A stretch of DNA of 64,000 nt, taken from Prinia subflava. Taxonomy: Eukaryota; Chordata; Aves; Passeriformes; Cisticolidae. Of the stretch, positions 24,963-36,801 are shown piece after piece (within the stretch, counting starts at the first letter, position 1; every line of letters starts with the position of its first letter). The DNA is taken from the NCBI RefSeq assembly GCF_021018805.1, contig NW_026961076.1, positions 156,335 to 220,334 on the forward strand, written 5' to 3'. Position numbers and translations under genes: made by a program. The notes beneath the pieces are model-generated. The model saw only the letters and a list, made by a program, of their open reading frames with translations, did no database searches and was not told the DNA's origin.

Positions 24963-25469
24963 TTGGTTTCTATGGTTTGCTTTCTGGAGTTGATCAAAAC
25001 ACAAGTCTTGTTAGTTGCTTGTGTTGCCAACACCAGAGAAGCTGCTGCAGACACTTTCATGCCTTATGCTTTACTTGCTTACACTCTGTACCAGTTAGTG
25101 TTTCCCATGTCTATAGAGCAAGACCAAAGCTGGTATTGCCTAATTTGGTAGAGTTCTATGTAAGAGCTATGTAACATAAAGATTTGCTTTTCAGAGTGAA
25201 CAGTGATCTCTGCTTTTGGTTTCCATGGCTTGCTTTCTGGAGTTGATGAAAACACAAGTCATGTTAGTTGTTTGTGCTGCCAACCAGCAGAGAAGCTGCT
25301 GCAGACCCTCTCTTGCCTTATCCATTACTTGCTTTTACGCTGCACCTTTGGTGTCTTTCATGTCCATAGAAGGAGAACTAAAGCTGTTACTGCCTAATTT
25401 ACTAAGTTTCTGTGATAGAGCTATGTAACATAAAGATTTGCTTTACAGAGTGAACAGTGATCTCTGCTT

Positions 25470-25833
25470 TTGGTTTCTATAGTTTGCTTTCTGGAGTTGA
25501 TCAAAACAAAAGTCTTGTCTGTTGTTTGTGTTCCCAAGAAATAGAGAAGGTGCTGAAGGCGCTTTCCTGCCTTTTGCAGTACCAGTTTACACTTTGCACA
25601 TGTATGTGTTTTGCTTGTCACCAGACCACGAATAAAGGTGGGTACTTCCTAATTTGCTTGAATTCCATGAAAGAGCCATGTAACAGAAACCTTTCCTTTG
25701 ACACTCCACCGGTTGATGTTTCTCATGTCTATAGAGCAAGACCAAAGCTGTTACTGCCTAATTTGCTAAGTTTCCATGAAAGAGCACTGTAACATAAAGC
25801 TTTGCTTTTCCGAGTGAACAGTGGTTTCTGCTT
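25470..25833 (+). repeat. C' element
   Basis: It carries the same four C' markers and lies 2,143 bp after the previous C'. The following B has the ordinary gtggtttctg junction. Confidence 0.9.
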
Positions 25834-27612
25834 TTGGTTTCCATGGCTTGCTTTCTGGAGTTGATGAAAACACAAGTCATGTTAGTTGTTTGTGCTGCCA
25901 ACCAGCAGAGAAGCTGCTGCAGACACTCTCTTGCTTTATCCATTACTGGCTTTTACGCTGCACCGGTTGGTGTCTTTCATGTCCATAGAAGGAGAACTAA
26001 AGCTGTTACTGCCTAATTTACTAAGTTTCTGTGATAGAGCTACGTAACATAAAGATTTGCCTTACAGAGTGAACTGTGATCTCTGCTTTTGGTTTCTATA
26101 GTTTGCTTTCTGGAGTTGATCAAAACACAAGTCTTGTTAGTTGCTTGTGTTGCCAACCACCAGAGAAGCTGCTGCAGACACTTTCATGCCTTATGCTTTC
26201 CTTGCTTACACTCTGTACCAGTTAGTGTTTCCCATGTCTATAGAGCAAGACCAAAGCTGGTATTGCCTAATTTGATAGAGTTCCATGTAAGAGCTATGTA
26301 ACATTAAGATTTGCTTTTCAGAGTGAACAGTGATCTCTGCTTTTGGTTTCCATGGCTTGCTTTCTGGAGTTGATGAAAACACAAGTCTTGTTAGTTGCTT
26401 GTGCTGCCAACCAGCAGAGAAGCTGCTGCAGACCCTCTCTTGCCTTATCCATTACTTGCTTTTACGCTGCACCTTTGGTGTCTTTCATGTCCATAGAAGG
26501 AGAACTAAAGCTGTTACTGCCTAATATACTAAGTTTCTGTGACAGAGCTATGTAACGTAAAGATTTGCTTTACAGAGTGAACTGTGATCTCTGCTTTTGG
26601 TTTCTATGGTTTGCTTTCTGGAGTTGATCAAAACACAAGTCTTGTTAGTTGCTTGTGTTGCCAACACCAGAGAAGCTGCTGCAGACACTTTCATGCCTTA
26701 TGCTTTACTTGCTTACACTCTGTACCAGTTAGTGTTTCCCATGTCTATAGAGCAAGACCAAAGCTGGTATTGCCTAATTTGGTAGAGTTCTATGTAAGAG
26801 CTATGTAACATAAAGATTTGCTTTACAGAGTGAACTGTGATCTCTGCTTTTGGTTTCCATGGCTTGCTTTCTGGAGTTGATGAAAACACAAGTCATGTTA
26901 GTTGTTTGTGCTGCCAACCAGCAGAGAAGCTGCTGCAGACCCTCTCTTGCCTTATCCATTACTGGCTTTTACGCTGCACCGGTTGGTGTTTTTCATGTCC
27001 ATAGAAGGAGAACTAAAGCTGTTACTGCCTAATTTACTAAGTTTCTGTGATAGAGCTACGTAACATAAAGATTTGCTTTACAGAGTGAACTGTGATCTCT
27101 GCTTTTGGTTTCTATGGTTTGCTTTCTGGAGTTGATCAAAACACAAGTCTTGTTAGTTGCTTGTGTTGCCAACCACCAGAGAAGCTGCTGCAGACACTTT
27201 CATGCCTTATGCTTTCCTTGCTTACACTCTGTACCAGTTAGTGTTTCCCATGTCTATAGAGCAAGACCAAAGCTGGTATTGCCTAATTTGATAGAGTTCC
27301 ATGTAAGAGCTATGTAACATTAAGATTTGCTTTTCAGAGTGAACAGTCATCTCTGCTTTTGGTTTCCATGGCTTGCTTTCTGGAGTTGATGAAAACACAA
27401 GTCATGTTAGTTGCTTGTGTTGCCAACCAGCAGAGAAGCTGCTGCAGACCCTCTCTTGCCTTATCCATTACTTGCTTTTACGCTGCACCTTTGGTGTCTT
27501 TCATGTCCATAGAAGGAGAACTAAAGCTGTTACTGCCTAATTTACTAAGTTTCTGTGATAGAGCTATGTAACATAAAGATTTGCTTTACAGAGTGAACAG
27601 TGATCTCTGCTT
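25470..27612. repeat. 2,143-bp octamer 2: C'-B-A-Bt-A'-B-A-Bt
   Basis: Starts: 25470, 25834, 26089, 26343, 26597, 26850, 27105, 27359. The A at 26089 is preceded by gatttgccttacag. Bt at 26343 ends with gacagagctatgtaacgtaaag. Bt at 27359 has the A-like cttgtgttgcc within a B context. Confidence 0.9.
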
Positions 27613-27976
27613 TTGGTTTCTATAGTTTGCTTTCTGGAGTTGATCAAAACACAAGTCTTGTCTGTTGTTTGTGTTCCCAAGAAATAGAGAAGCTGCTGAA
27701 GGCGCTTTCCTGCCTTTTGCAGTACCAGTTTACGCTTTGCACATGTATGTGTTTTGCTTGTCACCAGACCACGAATAAAGGTGGGTACTTCCTAATTTGC
27801 TTGATTTCCATGAAAGAGCCATGTAACAGAAACCTTTCCTTTGACACTCCACCGGTTGATGTTTCTCATGTCTATAGAGCAAGACCAAAGCTGTTACTGC
27901 CTAATTTGCTAAGTTTCCATGAAAGAGCACTGTAACATAAAGCTTTGCTTTTCCGAGTGAACAGTGGTTTCTGCTT
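27613..27976 (+). repeat. C element
   Basis: It is a return to the C form (gagaagctgctg, cagtttacgc, cttgatttcc), 2,143 bp after the previous C'. C and C' alternate from here on at that spacing. Confidence 0.9.
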
Positions 27977-28231
27977 TTGGTTTCCATGGCTTGCTTTCTG
28001 GAGTTGATGAAAACACAAGTCATGTTAGTTGTTTGTGCTGCCAACCAGCAGAGAAGCTGCTGCAGACCCTCTCTTGCCTTATCCATTACTGGCTTTTACG
28101 CTGCACCGGTTGGTGTTTTTCATGTCCATAGAAGGAGAACTAAAGCTGTTACTGCCTAATTTACTAAGTTTCTGTGATAGAGCTACGTAACATAAAGATT
28201 TGCTTTTCAGAGTGAACAGTGATCTCTGCTT

Positions 28232-29248
28232 TTGGTTTCTATGGTTTGCTTTCTGGAGTTGATCAAAACACAAGTCTTGTTAGTTGCTTGTGTTGCCAAC
28301 CACCAGAGAAGCTGCTGCAGACACTTTCATGCCTTATGCTTTCTTTGCTTACACTCTGTACCAGTTAGTGTTTCCCATGTCTATAGAGCAAGACCAAAGC
28401 TGGTATTGCCTAATTTGATAGAGTTCCATGTAAGAGCTATGTAACATAAAGATTTGCTTTTCAGAGTGAACAGTGATCTCTGCTTTTGGTTTCCATGGCT
28501 TGCTTTCTGGAGTTGATGAAAACACAAGTCATGTTAGTTGCTTGTGCTGCCAACCAGCAGAGAAGCTGCTGCAGTCACTCCCTTGCTTTATCCATTATAT
28601 GCTTTTACGCTGCACTGGTTGGTGTCTTTCTTGTCCATAGGAGGAGAACTAAAGCTGTTACTGCCTAATTTACTAAGTTTCTGTGATAGAGCTATGTAAC
28701 ATAAAGATTTGCTTTACAGAGTGAACAGTGATCTCTGCTTTTGGTTTCCATGGTTTGCTTTCTGGAGTTGATCAAAACACAAGTCTTGTTAGTTGCTTGT
28801 GTTGCCAACCACCAGAGAAGCTGCTGCAGACACTTTCATGCCTTATGCTTTACTTGCTTACACTCTGTACCAGTTAGTGTTTCCCATGTCTATAGAGCAA
28901 GACCAAAGCTGGTATTGCCTAATTTGATAGAGTTCCATGTAAGAGCTATGTAACATTAAGATTTGCTTTTCAGAGTGAACAGTGATCTCTGCTTTTGGTT
29001 TCCATGGCTTGCTTTCTGGAGTTGATGAAAACACAAGTCTTGTTAGTTGCTTGTGCTGCCAACCAGCAGAGAAGCTGCTGCAGACCCTCTCTTGCCTTAT
29101 CCATTACTGGCTTTTACGCTGCACCTTTGGTGTCTTTCATGTCCATAGAAGGAGAACTAAAGCTGTTACTGCCTAATATACTAAGTTTCTGTGACAGAGC
29201 TATGTAACATAAAGATTTGCTTTACAGAGTGAACTGTGATCTCTGCTT
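28232..29248 (+). repeat. Cassette copy 8, F slot replaced by ordinary A
   Basis: The first slot holds an A monomer of the cttttt type without the HindIII site; B2, T and Bt follow as usual. The replacement marks the seam of the 4,286-bp duplication. Confidence 0.86.
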
Positions 29249-29755
29249 TTGGTTTCTATGGTTTGCTTTCTGGAGTTGATCAAAACACAAGTCTTGTTAG
29301 TTGCTTGTGTTGCCAACACCAGAGAAGCTGCTGCAGACACTTTCATGCCTTATGCTTTACTTGCTTACACTCTGTACCAGTTAGTGTTTCCCATGTCTAT
29401 AGAGCAAGACCAAAGCTGGTATTGCCTAATTTGGTAGAGTTCTATGTAAGAGCTATGTAACATAAAGATTTGCTTTTCAGAGTGAACAGTGATCTCTGCT
29501 TTTGGTTTCCATGGCTTGCTTTCTGGAGTTGATGAAAACACAAGTCATGTTAGTTGTTTGTGCTGCCAACCAGCAGAGAAGCTGCTGCAGACCCTCTCTT
29601 GCCTTATCCATTACTTGCTTTTACGCTGCACCTTTGGTGTCTTTCATGTCCATAGAAGGAGAACTAAAGCTGTTACTGCCTAATTTACTAAGTTTCTGTG
29701 ATAGAGCTATGTAACATAAAGATTTGCTTTACAGAGTGAACAGTGATCTCTGCTT

Positions 29756-30119
29756 TTGGTTTCTATAGTTTGCTTTCTGGAGTTGATCAAAACAAAAGTC
29801 TTGTCTGTTGTTTGTGTTCCCAAGAAATAGAGAAGGTGCTGAAGGCGCTTTCCTGCCTTTTGCAGTACCAGTTTACACTTTGCACATGTATGTGTTTTGC
29901 TTGTCACCAGACCACGAATAAAGGTGGGTACTTCCTAATTTGCTTGAATTCCATGAAAGAGCCATGTAACAGAAACCTTTCCTTTGACACTCCACCGGTT
30001 GATGTTTCTCATGTCTATAGAGCAAGACCAAAGCTGTTACTGCCTAATTTGCTAAGTTTCCATGAAAGAGCACTGTAACATAAAGCTTTGCTTTTCCGAG
30101 TGAACAGTGGTTTCTGCTT
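29756..30119 (+). repeat. C' element
   Basis: It lies 2,143 bp after the previous C and 4,286 bp after the C' at 25470, which it matches. Confidence 0.9.
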
Positions 30120-31898
30120 TTGGTTTCCATGGCTTGCTTTCTGGAGTTGATGAAAACACAAGTCATGTTAGTTGTTTGTGCTGCCAACCAGCAGAGAAGC
30201 TGCTGCAGACACTCTCTTGCTTTATCCATTACTGGCTTTTACGCTGCACCGGTTGGTGTCTTTCATGTCCATAGAAGGAGAACTAAAGCTGTTACTGCCT
30301 AATTTACTATGTTTCTGTGATAGAGCTACGTAACATAAAGATTTGCCTTACAGAGTGAACTGTGATCTCTGCTTTTGGTTTCTATAGTTTGCTTTCTGGA
30401 GTTGATCAAAACACAAGTCTTGTTAGTTGCTTGTGTTGCCAACCACCAGAGAAGCTGCTGCAGACACTTTCATGCCTTATGCTTTCCTTGCTTACACTCT
30501 GTACCAGTTAGTGTTTCCCATGTCTATAGAGCAAGACCAAAGCTGGTATTGCCTAATTTGATAGAGTTCCATGTAAGAGCTATGTAACATTAAGATTTGC
30601 TTTTCAGAGTGAACAGTGATCTCTGCTTTTGGTTTCCATGGCTTGCTTTCTGGAGTTGATGAAAACACAAGTCTTGTTAGTTGCTTGTGCTGCCAACCAG
30701 CAGAGAAGCTGCTGCAGACCCTCTCTTGCCTTATCCATTACTTGCTTTTACGCTGCACCTTTGGTGTCTTTCATGTCCATAGAAGGAGAACTAAAGCTGT
30801 TACTGCCTAATATACTAAGTTTCTGTGACAGAGCTATGTAACGTAAAGATTTGCTTTACAGAGTGAACTGTGATCTCTGCTTTTGGTTTCTATGGTTTGC
30901 TTTCTGGAGTTGATCAAAACACAAGTCTTGTTAGTTGCTTGTGTTGCCAACACCAGAGAAGCTGCTGCAGACACTTTCATGCCTTATGCTTTACTTGCTT
31001 ACACTCTGTACCAGTTAGTGTTTCCCATGTCTATAGAGCAAGACCAAAGCTGGTATTGCCTAATTTGGTAGAGTTCTATGTAAGAGCTATGTAACATAAA
31101 GATTTGCTTTACAGAGTGAACTGTGATCTCTGCTTTTGGTTTCCATGGCTTGCTTTCTGGAGTTGATGAAAACACAAGTCATGTTAGTTGTTTGTGCTGC
31201 CAACCAGCAGAGAAGCTGCTGCAGACCCTCTCTTGCCTTATCCATTACTGGCTTTTACGCTGCACCGGTTGGTGTTTTTCATGTCCATAGAAGGAGAACT
31301 AAAGCTGTTACTGCCTAATTTACTAAGTTTCTGTGATAGAGCTACGTAACATAAAGATTTGCTTTACAGAGTGAACTGTGATCTCTGCTTTTGGTTTCTA
31401 TAGTTTGCTTTCTGGAGTTGATCAAAACACAAGTCTTGTTAGTTGCTTGTGTTGCCAACCACCAGAGAAGCTGCTGCAGACACTTTCATGCCTTATGCTT
31501 TCCTTGCTTACACTCTGTACCAGTTAGTGTTTCCCATGTCTATAGAGCAAGACCAAAGCTGGTATTGCCTAATTTGATAGAGTTCCATGTAAGAGCTATG
31601 TAACATTAAGATTTGCTTTTCAGAGTGAACAGTCATCTCTGCTTTTGGTTTCCATGGCTTGCTTTCTGGAGTTGATGAAAACACAAGTCATGTTAGTTGC
31701 TTGTGTTGCCAACCAGCAGAGAAGCTGCTGCAGACCCTCTCTTGCCTTATCCATTACTTGCTTTTACGCTGCACCTTTGGTGTCTTTCATGTCCATAGAA
31801 GGAGAACTAAAGCTGTTACTGCCTAATTTACTAAGTTTCTGTGATAGAGCTATGTAACATAAAGATTTGCTTTACAGAGTGAACAGTGATCTCTGCTT
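29756..31898. repeat. 2,143-bp octamer 4: C'-B-A-Bt-A'-B-A-Bt
   Basis: Starts: 29756, 30120, 30375, 30629, 30883, 31136, 31391, 31645. It matches octamer 2 with private changes: ttactatgtttc (about 30,309) and tctatag at the head of the A at 31391. Octamers 2+3 and 3+4 are the two phases of a 4,286-bp repeat (24200-28485 and 28486-32770). Confidence 0.9.
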
Positions 31899-32261
31899 TT
31901 GGTTTCTATAGTTTGCTTTCTGGAGTTGATCAAAACACAAGTCTTGTCTGTTGTTTGTGTTCCCAAGAAATAGAGAAGCTGCTGAAGGCGCTTTCCTGCC
32001 TTTTGCAGTACCAGTTTACGCTTTGCACATGTATGTGTTTTGCTTGTCACCAGACCACGAATAAAGGTGGGTACTTCCTAATTTGCTTGATTTCCATGAA
32101 AGAGCCATGTAACAGAAACCTTTCCTTTGACACTCCACCGGTTGATGTTTCTCATGTCTATAGAGCAAGACCAAAGCTGTTACTGCCTAATTTGCTAAGT
32201 TTCCATGAAAGAGCACTGTAACATAAAGCTTTCCTTTCCGAGTGAACAGTGGTTTCTGCTT
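31899..32261 (+). repeat. C element with one-base loss at its end (363 bp)
   Basis: The end reads aagctttcctttccgag where other C elements have aagctttgcttttccgag: one base is lost and one changed. The same change is present 10,968 bp downstream at 42867-43229, so it predates that duplication and is not a sequencing error. Confidence 0.88.
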
Positions 32262-34294
32262 TTGGTTTCCATGGCTTGCTTTCTGGAGTTGATGAAAACA
32301 CAAGTCATGTTAGTTGTTTGTGCTGCCAACCAGCAGAGAAGCTGCTGCAGACCCTCTCTTGCCTTATCCATTACTGGCTTTTACGCTGCACCGGTTGGTG
32401 TTTTTCATGTCCATAGAAGGAGAACTAAAGCTGTTACTGCCTAATTTACTAAGTTTCTGTGATAGAGCTACGTAACATAAAGATTTGCTTTTCAGAGTGA
32501 ACAGTGATCTCTGCTTTTGGTTTCTATGGTTTGCTTTCTGGAGTTGATCAAAACACAAGTCTTCTTAGTTGCTTGTGTTGCCAACCACCAGAGAAGCTGC
32601 TGCAGACACTTTCATGCCTTATGCTTTCTTTGCTTACACTCTGTACCAGTTAGTGTTTCCCATGTCTATAGAGCAAGACCAAAGCTGGTATTGCCTAATT
32701 TGATAGAGTTCCATGTAAGAGCTATGTAACATAAAGATTTGCTTTTCAGAGTGAACAGTGATCTCTGCTTTTGGTTTCCATGGCTTGCTTTCTGGAGTTG
32801 ATGAAAACACAAGTCTTGTTAGTTGTTTGTGCTGCCAATCAGCAGAGAAGCTGCTGCAGACCCTCTCTTGCCTTATCCATTACTGGCTTTTACGCTGCAC
32901 CTTTGGTGTCTTTCATGTCCATAGAAGGAGAACTAAAGCTGTTACTGCCTAATTTACTAAGTTTCTGTGATAGAGCTATGTAACATAAAGATTTGCTTTA
33001 CAGAGTGAACTGTGATCTCTGCTTTTGGTTTCTATAGTTTGCTTTCTGGAGTTGATCAAAACACAAGTCTTGTTAGTTGCTTGTGTTGCCAACCACCAGA
33101 GAAGCTGCTGCAGACACTTTCATGCCTTATGCTTTCCTTGCTTACACTCTGTACCAGTTAGTGTTTCCCATGTATATAGAGCAAGACCAAAGCTGGTATT
33201 GCCTAATTTGGTAGAGTTCCATGTAAGAGCTATGTAACATAAAGATTTGCTTTTCAGAGTGAACAGTGATCTCTGCTTTTGGTTTCCATGGCTTGCTTTC
33301 TGGAGTTGATGAAAACACAAGTCATGTTAGTTGCTTGTGCTGCCAACCAGCAGAGAAGCTGCTGCAGACCCTCTCTTGCCTTATCCATTACTTGCTTTTA
33401 CGCTGCACCTTTGGTGTCTTTCATGTCCATAGAAGGAGAACTAAAGCTGTTACTGCCTAATTTACTAAGTTTCTGTGATAGAGCTATGTAACATAAAGGT
33501 TTGCTTTACAGAGTGAACAGTGATCTCTGCTTTTGGTTTCTATAGTTTGCTTTCTGGAGTTGATCAAAACACAAGTCTTGTTAGTTGCTTGTGTTGCCAA
33601 CCACCAGAGAAGCTGCTGCAGACACTTTCATGCCTTATGCTTTACTTGCTTACACTCTGTACCAGTTAGTGTTTCCCATGTCTATAGAGCAAGACCAAAG
33701 CTGGTATTGCCTAATTTGGTAGAGTTCCATGTAAGAGCTATGTAACATAAAGATTTGCTTTACAGAGTGAACAGTGATCTCTGCTTTTGGTTTCTATAGT
33801 TTGCTTTCTGGAGTTGATCAAAACACAAGTCTTGTTAGTTGCTTGTGTTGCCAACCACCAGAGAAGCTGCTGCAGACACTTTCATGCCTTATGCTTTCCT
33901 TGCTTACACTCTGTACCAGTTAGTGTTTTCCATGTCTATAGAGCAAGACCAAAGCTGGTATTGCCTAATTTGGTAGAGTTCCATGTAAGAGCTATGTAAC
34001 ATAAAGCTTTGCTTTTCCGAGTGAACAGTGATCTCTGCTTTTGGTTTCCATGGCTTGCTTTCTGGAGTTGATGAAAACACAAGTCATGTTAGTTGTTTGT
34101 GCTGCCAACCAGCAGAGAAGCTGCTGCAGACCCTCTCTTGCCTTATCCATTACTTGCTTTTACGCTGCACCTTTGGTGTCTTTCATGTCCATAGAAGGAG
34201 AACTAAAGCTGTTACTGCCTAATTTACTAAGTTTCTGTGATAGAGCTATGTAACATAAAGATTTGCTTTACAGAGTGAACAGTGATCTCTGCTT
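31899..34294. repeat. Transition between the 10,968-bp copies: C-B-A-Bt-A-Bt-A-A-Bt
   Basis: Starts: 31899 (C), 32262 (B), 32517 (A), 32771 (Bt), 33025 (A), 33279 (Bt), 33533 (A), 33787 (A), 34041 (Bt). This nine-element stretch of 2,396 bp breaks the 2,143-bp rhythm. The A at 32517 has cttcttagtt for cttgttagtt. The A at 33025 is a mosaic with catgtatatagagc, a marker otherwise found in F monomers at 14686, 20531, 51350 and 57195. Confidence 0.85.
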
Positions 34295-34658
34295 TTGGTT
34301 TCTATAGTTTGCTTTCTGGAGTTGATCAAAACAAAAGTCTTGTCTGTTGTTTGTGTTCCCAAGAAATAGAGAAGGTGCTGAAGGCGCTTTCCTGCCTTTT
34401 GCAGTACCAGTTTACACTTTGCACATGTATGTGTTTTGCTTGTCACCAGACCACGAATAAAGGTGGGTACTTCCTAATTTGCTTGAATTCCATGAAAGAG
34501 CCATGTAACAGAAACCTTTCCTTTGACACTCCACCGGTTGATGTTTCTCATGTCTATAGAGCAAGACCAAAGCTGTTACTGCCTAATTTGCTAAGTTTCC
34601 ATGAAAGAGCACTGTAACATAAAGCTTTGCTTTTCCGAGTGAACAGTCGTTTCTGCTT
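34295..34658 (+). repeat. C' element
   Basis: It is the 10,968-bp counterpart of 23327, again followed by the private gtcgtttctg junction. Confidence 0.9.
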
Positions 34659-34913
34659 TTGGTTTCCATGGCTTGCTTTCTGGAGTTGATGAAAACACAA
34701 GTCATGTTAGTTGTTTGTGCTGCCAACCAGCAGAGAAGCTGCTGCAGACACTCTCTTGCTTTATCCATTACTGGCTTTTACGCTGCACCGGTTGGTGTCT
34801 TTCATGTCCATAGAAGGAGAACTAAAGCTGTTACTGCCTAATTTACTAAGTTTCTGTGATAGAGCTACGTAACATAAAGATTTGCTTTACAGAGTGAACA
34901 GTGATCTCTGCTT

Positions 34914-35930
34914 TTGGTTCCTATGATTTGCTTTCTGGAGTTGATCAAAACACAAGTCTTGTTAGTTGCTTGTGTTGCCAACCACCAGAGAAGCTTCTGC
35001 AGACACTTTCATGCCTTATGCTTTCCTTGCTTACACTCTGTACCAGTTAGTGTTTCCCATGTCTATAGAGCAAGACCAAAGCTGGTATTGCCTAATTTGG
35101 TAGAGTTCCATGTAAGAGCTATGTAACATAAAGATTTCCTTTTCAGAGTGAACAGTGATCTCTGCTTTTGGTTTCCATGGCTTGCTTTCTGGAGTTGATG
35201 AAAACACAAGTCATGTTAGTTGCTTGTGCTGCCAACCAGCAGAGAAGCTGCTGCAGTCACTCCCTTGCTTTATCCATTATATGCTTTTACGCTGCACTGG
35301 TTGGTGTCTTTCTTGTCCATAGGAGGAGAACTAAAGCTGTTACTGCCTAATATACTAAGTTTCTGTGACAGAGCTATGTAACATAAAGATTTGCTTTACA
35401 GAGTGAACAGTGATCTCTGCTTTTGGTTTCCATGGTTTGCTTTCTGGAGTTGATCAAAACACAAGTCTTGTTAGTTGCTTGTGTTGCCAACCACCAGAGA
35501 AGCTGCTGCAGACACTTTCATGCCTTATGCTTTACTTGCTTACACTCTGTACCAGTTAGTGTTTCCCATGTCTATAGAGCAAGACCAAAGCTGGTATTGC
35601 CTAATTTGATAGAGTTCCATGTAAGAGCTATGTAACATTAAGATTTGCTTTTCAGAGTGAACAGTGATCTCTGCTTTTGGTTTCCATGGCTTGCTTTCTG
35701 GAGTTGATGAAAACACAAGTCTTGTTAGTTGCTTGTGCTGCCAACCAGCAGAGAAGCTGCTGCAGACCCTCTCTTGCCTTATCCATTACTGGCTTTTACG
35801 CTGCACCTTTGGTGTCTTTCATGTCCATAGAAGGAGAACTAAAGCTGTTACTGCCTAATATACTAAGTTTCTGTGACAGAGCTATGTAACATAAAGATTT
35901 GCTTTACAGAGTGAACTGTGATCTCTGCTT
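34914..35930 (+). repeat. F-B2-T-Bt cassette, copy 9, B2 with Bt-type tail
   Basis: It is the counterpart of copy 7, but the F-B2 junction is gatttccttttcag and B2 ends with aatatact and gacagag. Confidence 0.87.
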
Positions 35931-36437
35931 TTGGTTTCTATGGTTTGCTTTCTGGAGTTGATCAAAACACAAGTCTTGTTAGTTGCTTGTGTTGCCAACA
36001 CCAGAGAAGCTGCTGCAGACACTTTCATGCCTTATGCTTTACTTGCTTACACTCTGTACCAGTTAGTGTTTCCCATGTCTATAGAGCAAGACCAAAGCTG
36101 GTATTGCCTAATTTGGTAGAGTTCTATGTAAGAGCTATGTAACATAAAGATTTGCTTTTCAGAGTGAACAATGATCTCTGCTTTTGGTTTCCATGGCTTG
36201 CTTTCTGGAGTTGATGAAAACACAAGTCATGTTAGTTGTTTGTGCTGCCAACCAGCAGAGAAGCTGCTGCAGACCCTCTCTTGCCTTATCCATTACTTGC
36301 TTTTACGCTGCACCTTTGGTGTCTTTCATGTCCATAGAAGGAGAACTAAAGCTGTTACTGCCTAATTTACTAAGTTTCTGTGATAGAGCTATGTAACATA
36401 AAGATTTGCTTTACAGAGTGAACAGTGATCTCTGCTT

Positions 36438-36801
36438 TTGGTTTCTATAGTTTGCTTTCTGGAGTTGATCAAAACAAAAGTCTTGTCTGTTGTTTGTGTT
36501 CCCAAGAAATAGAGAAGGTGCTGAAGGCGCTTTCCTGCCTTTTGCAGTACCAGTTTACACTTTGCACATGTATGTGTTTTGCTTGTCACCAGACCACGAA
36601 TAAAGGTGGGTACTTCCTAATTTGCTTGAATTCCATGAAAGAGCCATGTAACAGAAACCTTTCCTTTGACACTCCACCGGTTGATGTTTCTCATGTCTAT
36701 AGAGCAAGACCAAAGCTGTTACTGCCTAATTTGCTAAGTTTCCATGAAAGAGCACTGTAACATAAAGCTTTGCTTTTCCGAGTGAACAGTGGTTTCTGCT
36801 T
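36438..36801 (+). repeat. C' element
   Basis: It is the 10,968-bp counterpart of 25470. The Bt monomer before it begins after gaacaatgatct, a single change from gaacagtgatct. Confidence 0.9.

Larger units (their letters stand above)
23327..25469. repeat. 2,143-bp octamer 1: C'-B-F-B2-T-Bt-A'-Bt
   Basis: Starts: 23327, 23691, 23946, 24200, 24455, 24709, 24963, 25216. The F monomer at 23946 starts ggttcctatgatttgc. A-class and B-class positions alternate strictly. B at 23691 has cactctcttgctttatcc, a form seen only after C' elements. Confidence 0.9.
27613..29755. repeat. 2,143-bp octamer 3: C-B-A-B2-T-Bt-A'-Bt
   Basis: Starts: 27613, 27977, 28232, 28486, 28741, 28995, 29249, 29502. It resembles octamer 1, but the third slot holds an ordinary A (cttttt form) in place of F, so B2 here lacks its usual F partner. 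Confidence 0.9.
22170..33135. repeat. 10,968-bp higher-order unit, copy 1 (approximate limits)
   Basis: Monomers from Bt 22311 to Bt 32771 recur in the same order and subtype at exactly +10,968 bp. The left limit lies in the A monomer at 22057, the right limit in the A monomer at 33025. The copy contains four complete 2,143-bp octamers. It is distinguished from copy 2 by gaacagtcatct and acattaag near 27,320-27,350, by tagtttgc/tatggtttgc choices, and by the short exchange tract at about 24,165. Confidence 0.87.
34295..36437. repeat. 2,143-bp octamer 5: C'-B-F-B2-T-Bt-A'-Bt
   Basis: Starts: 34295, 34659, 34914, 35168, 35423, 35677, 35931, 36184. It is the counterpart of octamer 1. F is followed by gatttccttttcag where octamer 1 has the gctttgcttttccgag form. 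B2 at 35168 ends with aatatact and gacagag, features of Bt and not of other B2 copies. Confidence 0.9.

Noticed and set aside
32205..32444. 79-codon open frame (also at 43,173)
   Set aside because: It is created by the inherited one-base loss at the end of the C element, which joins two frames.
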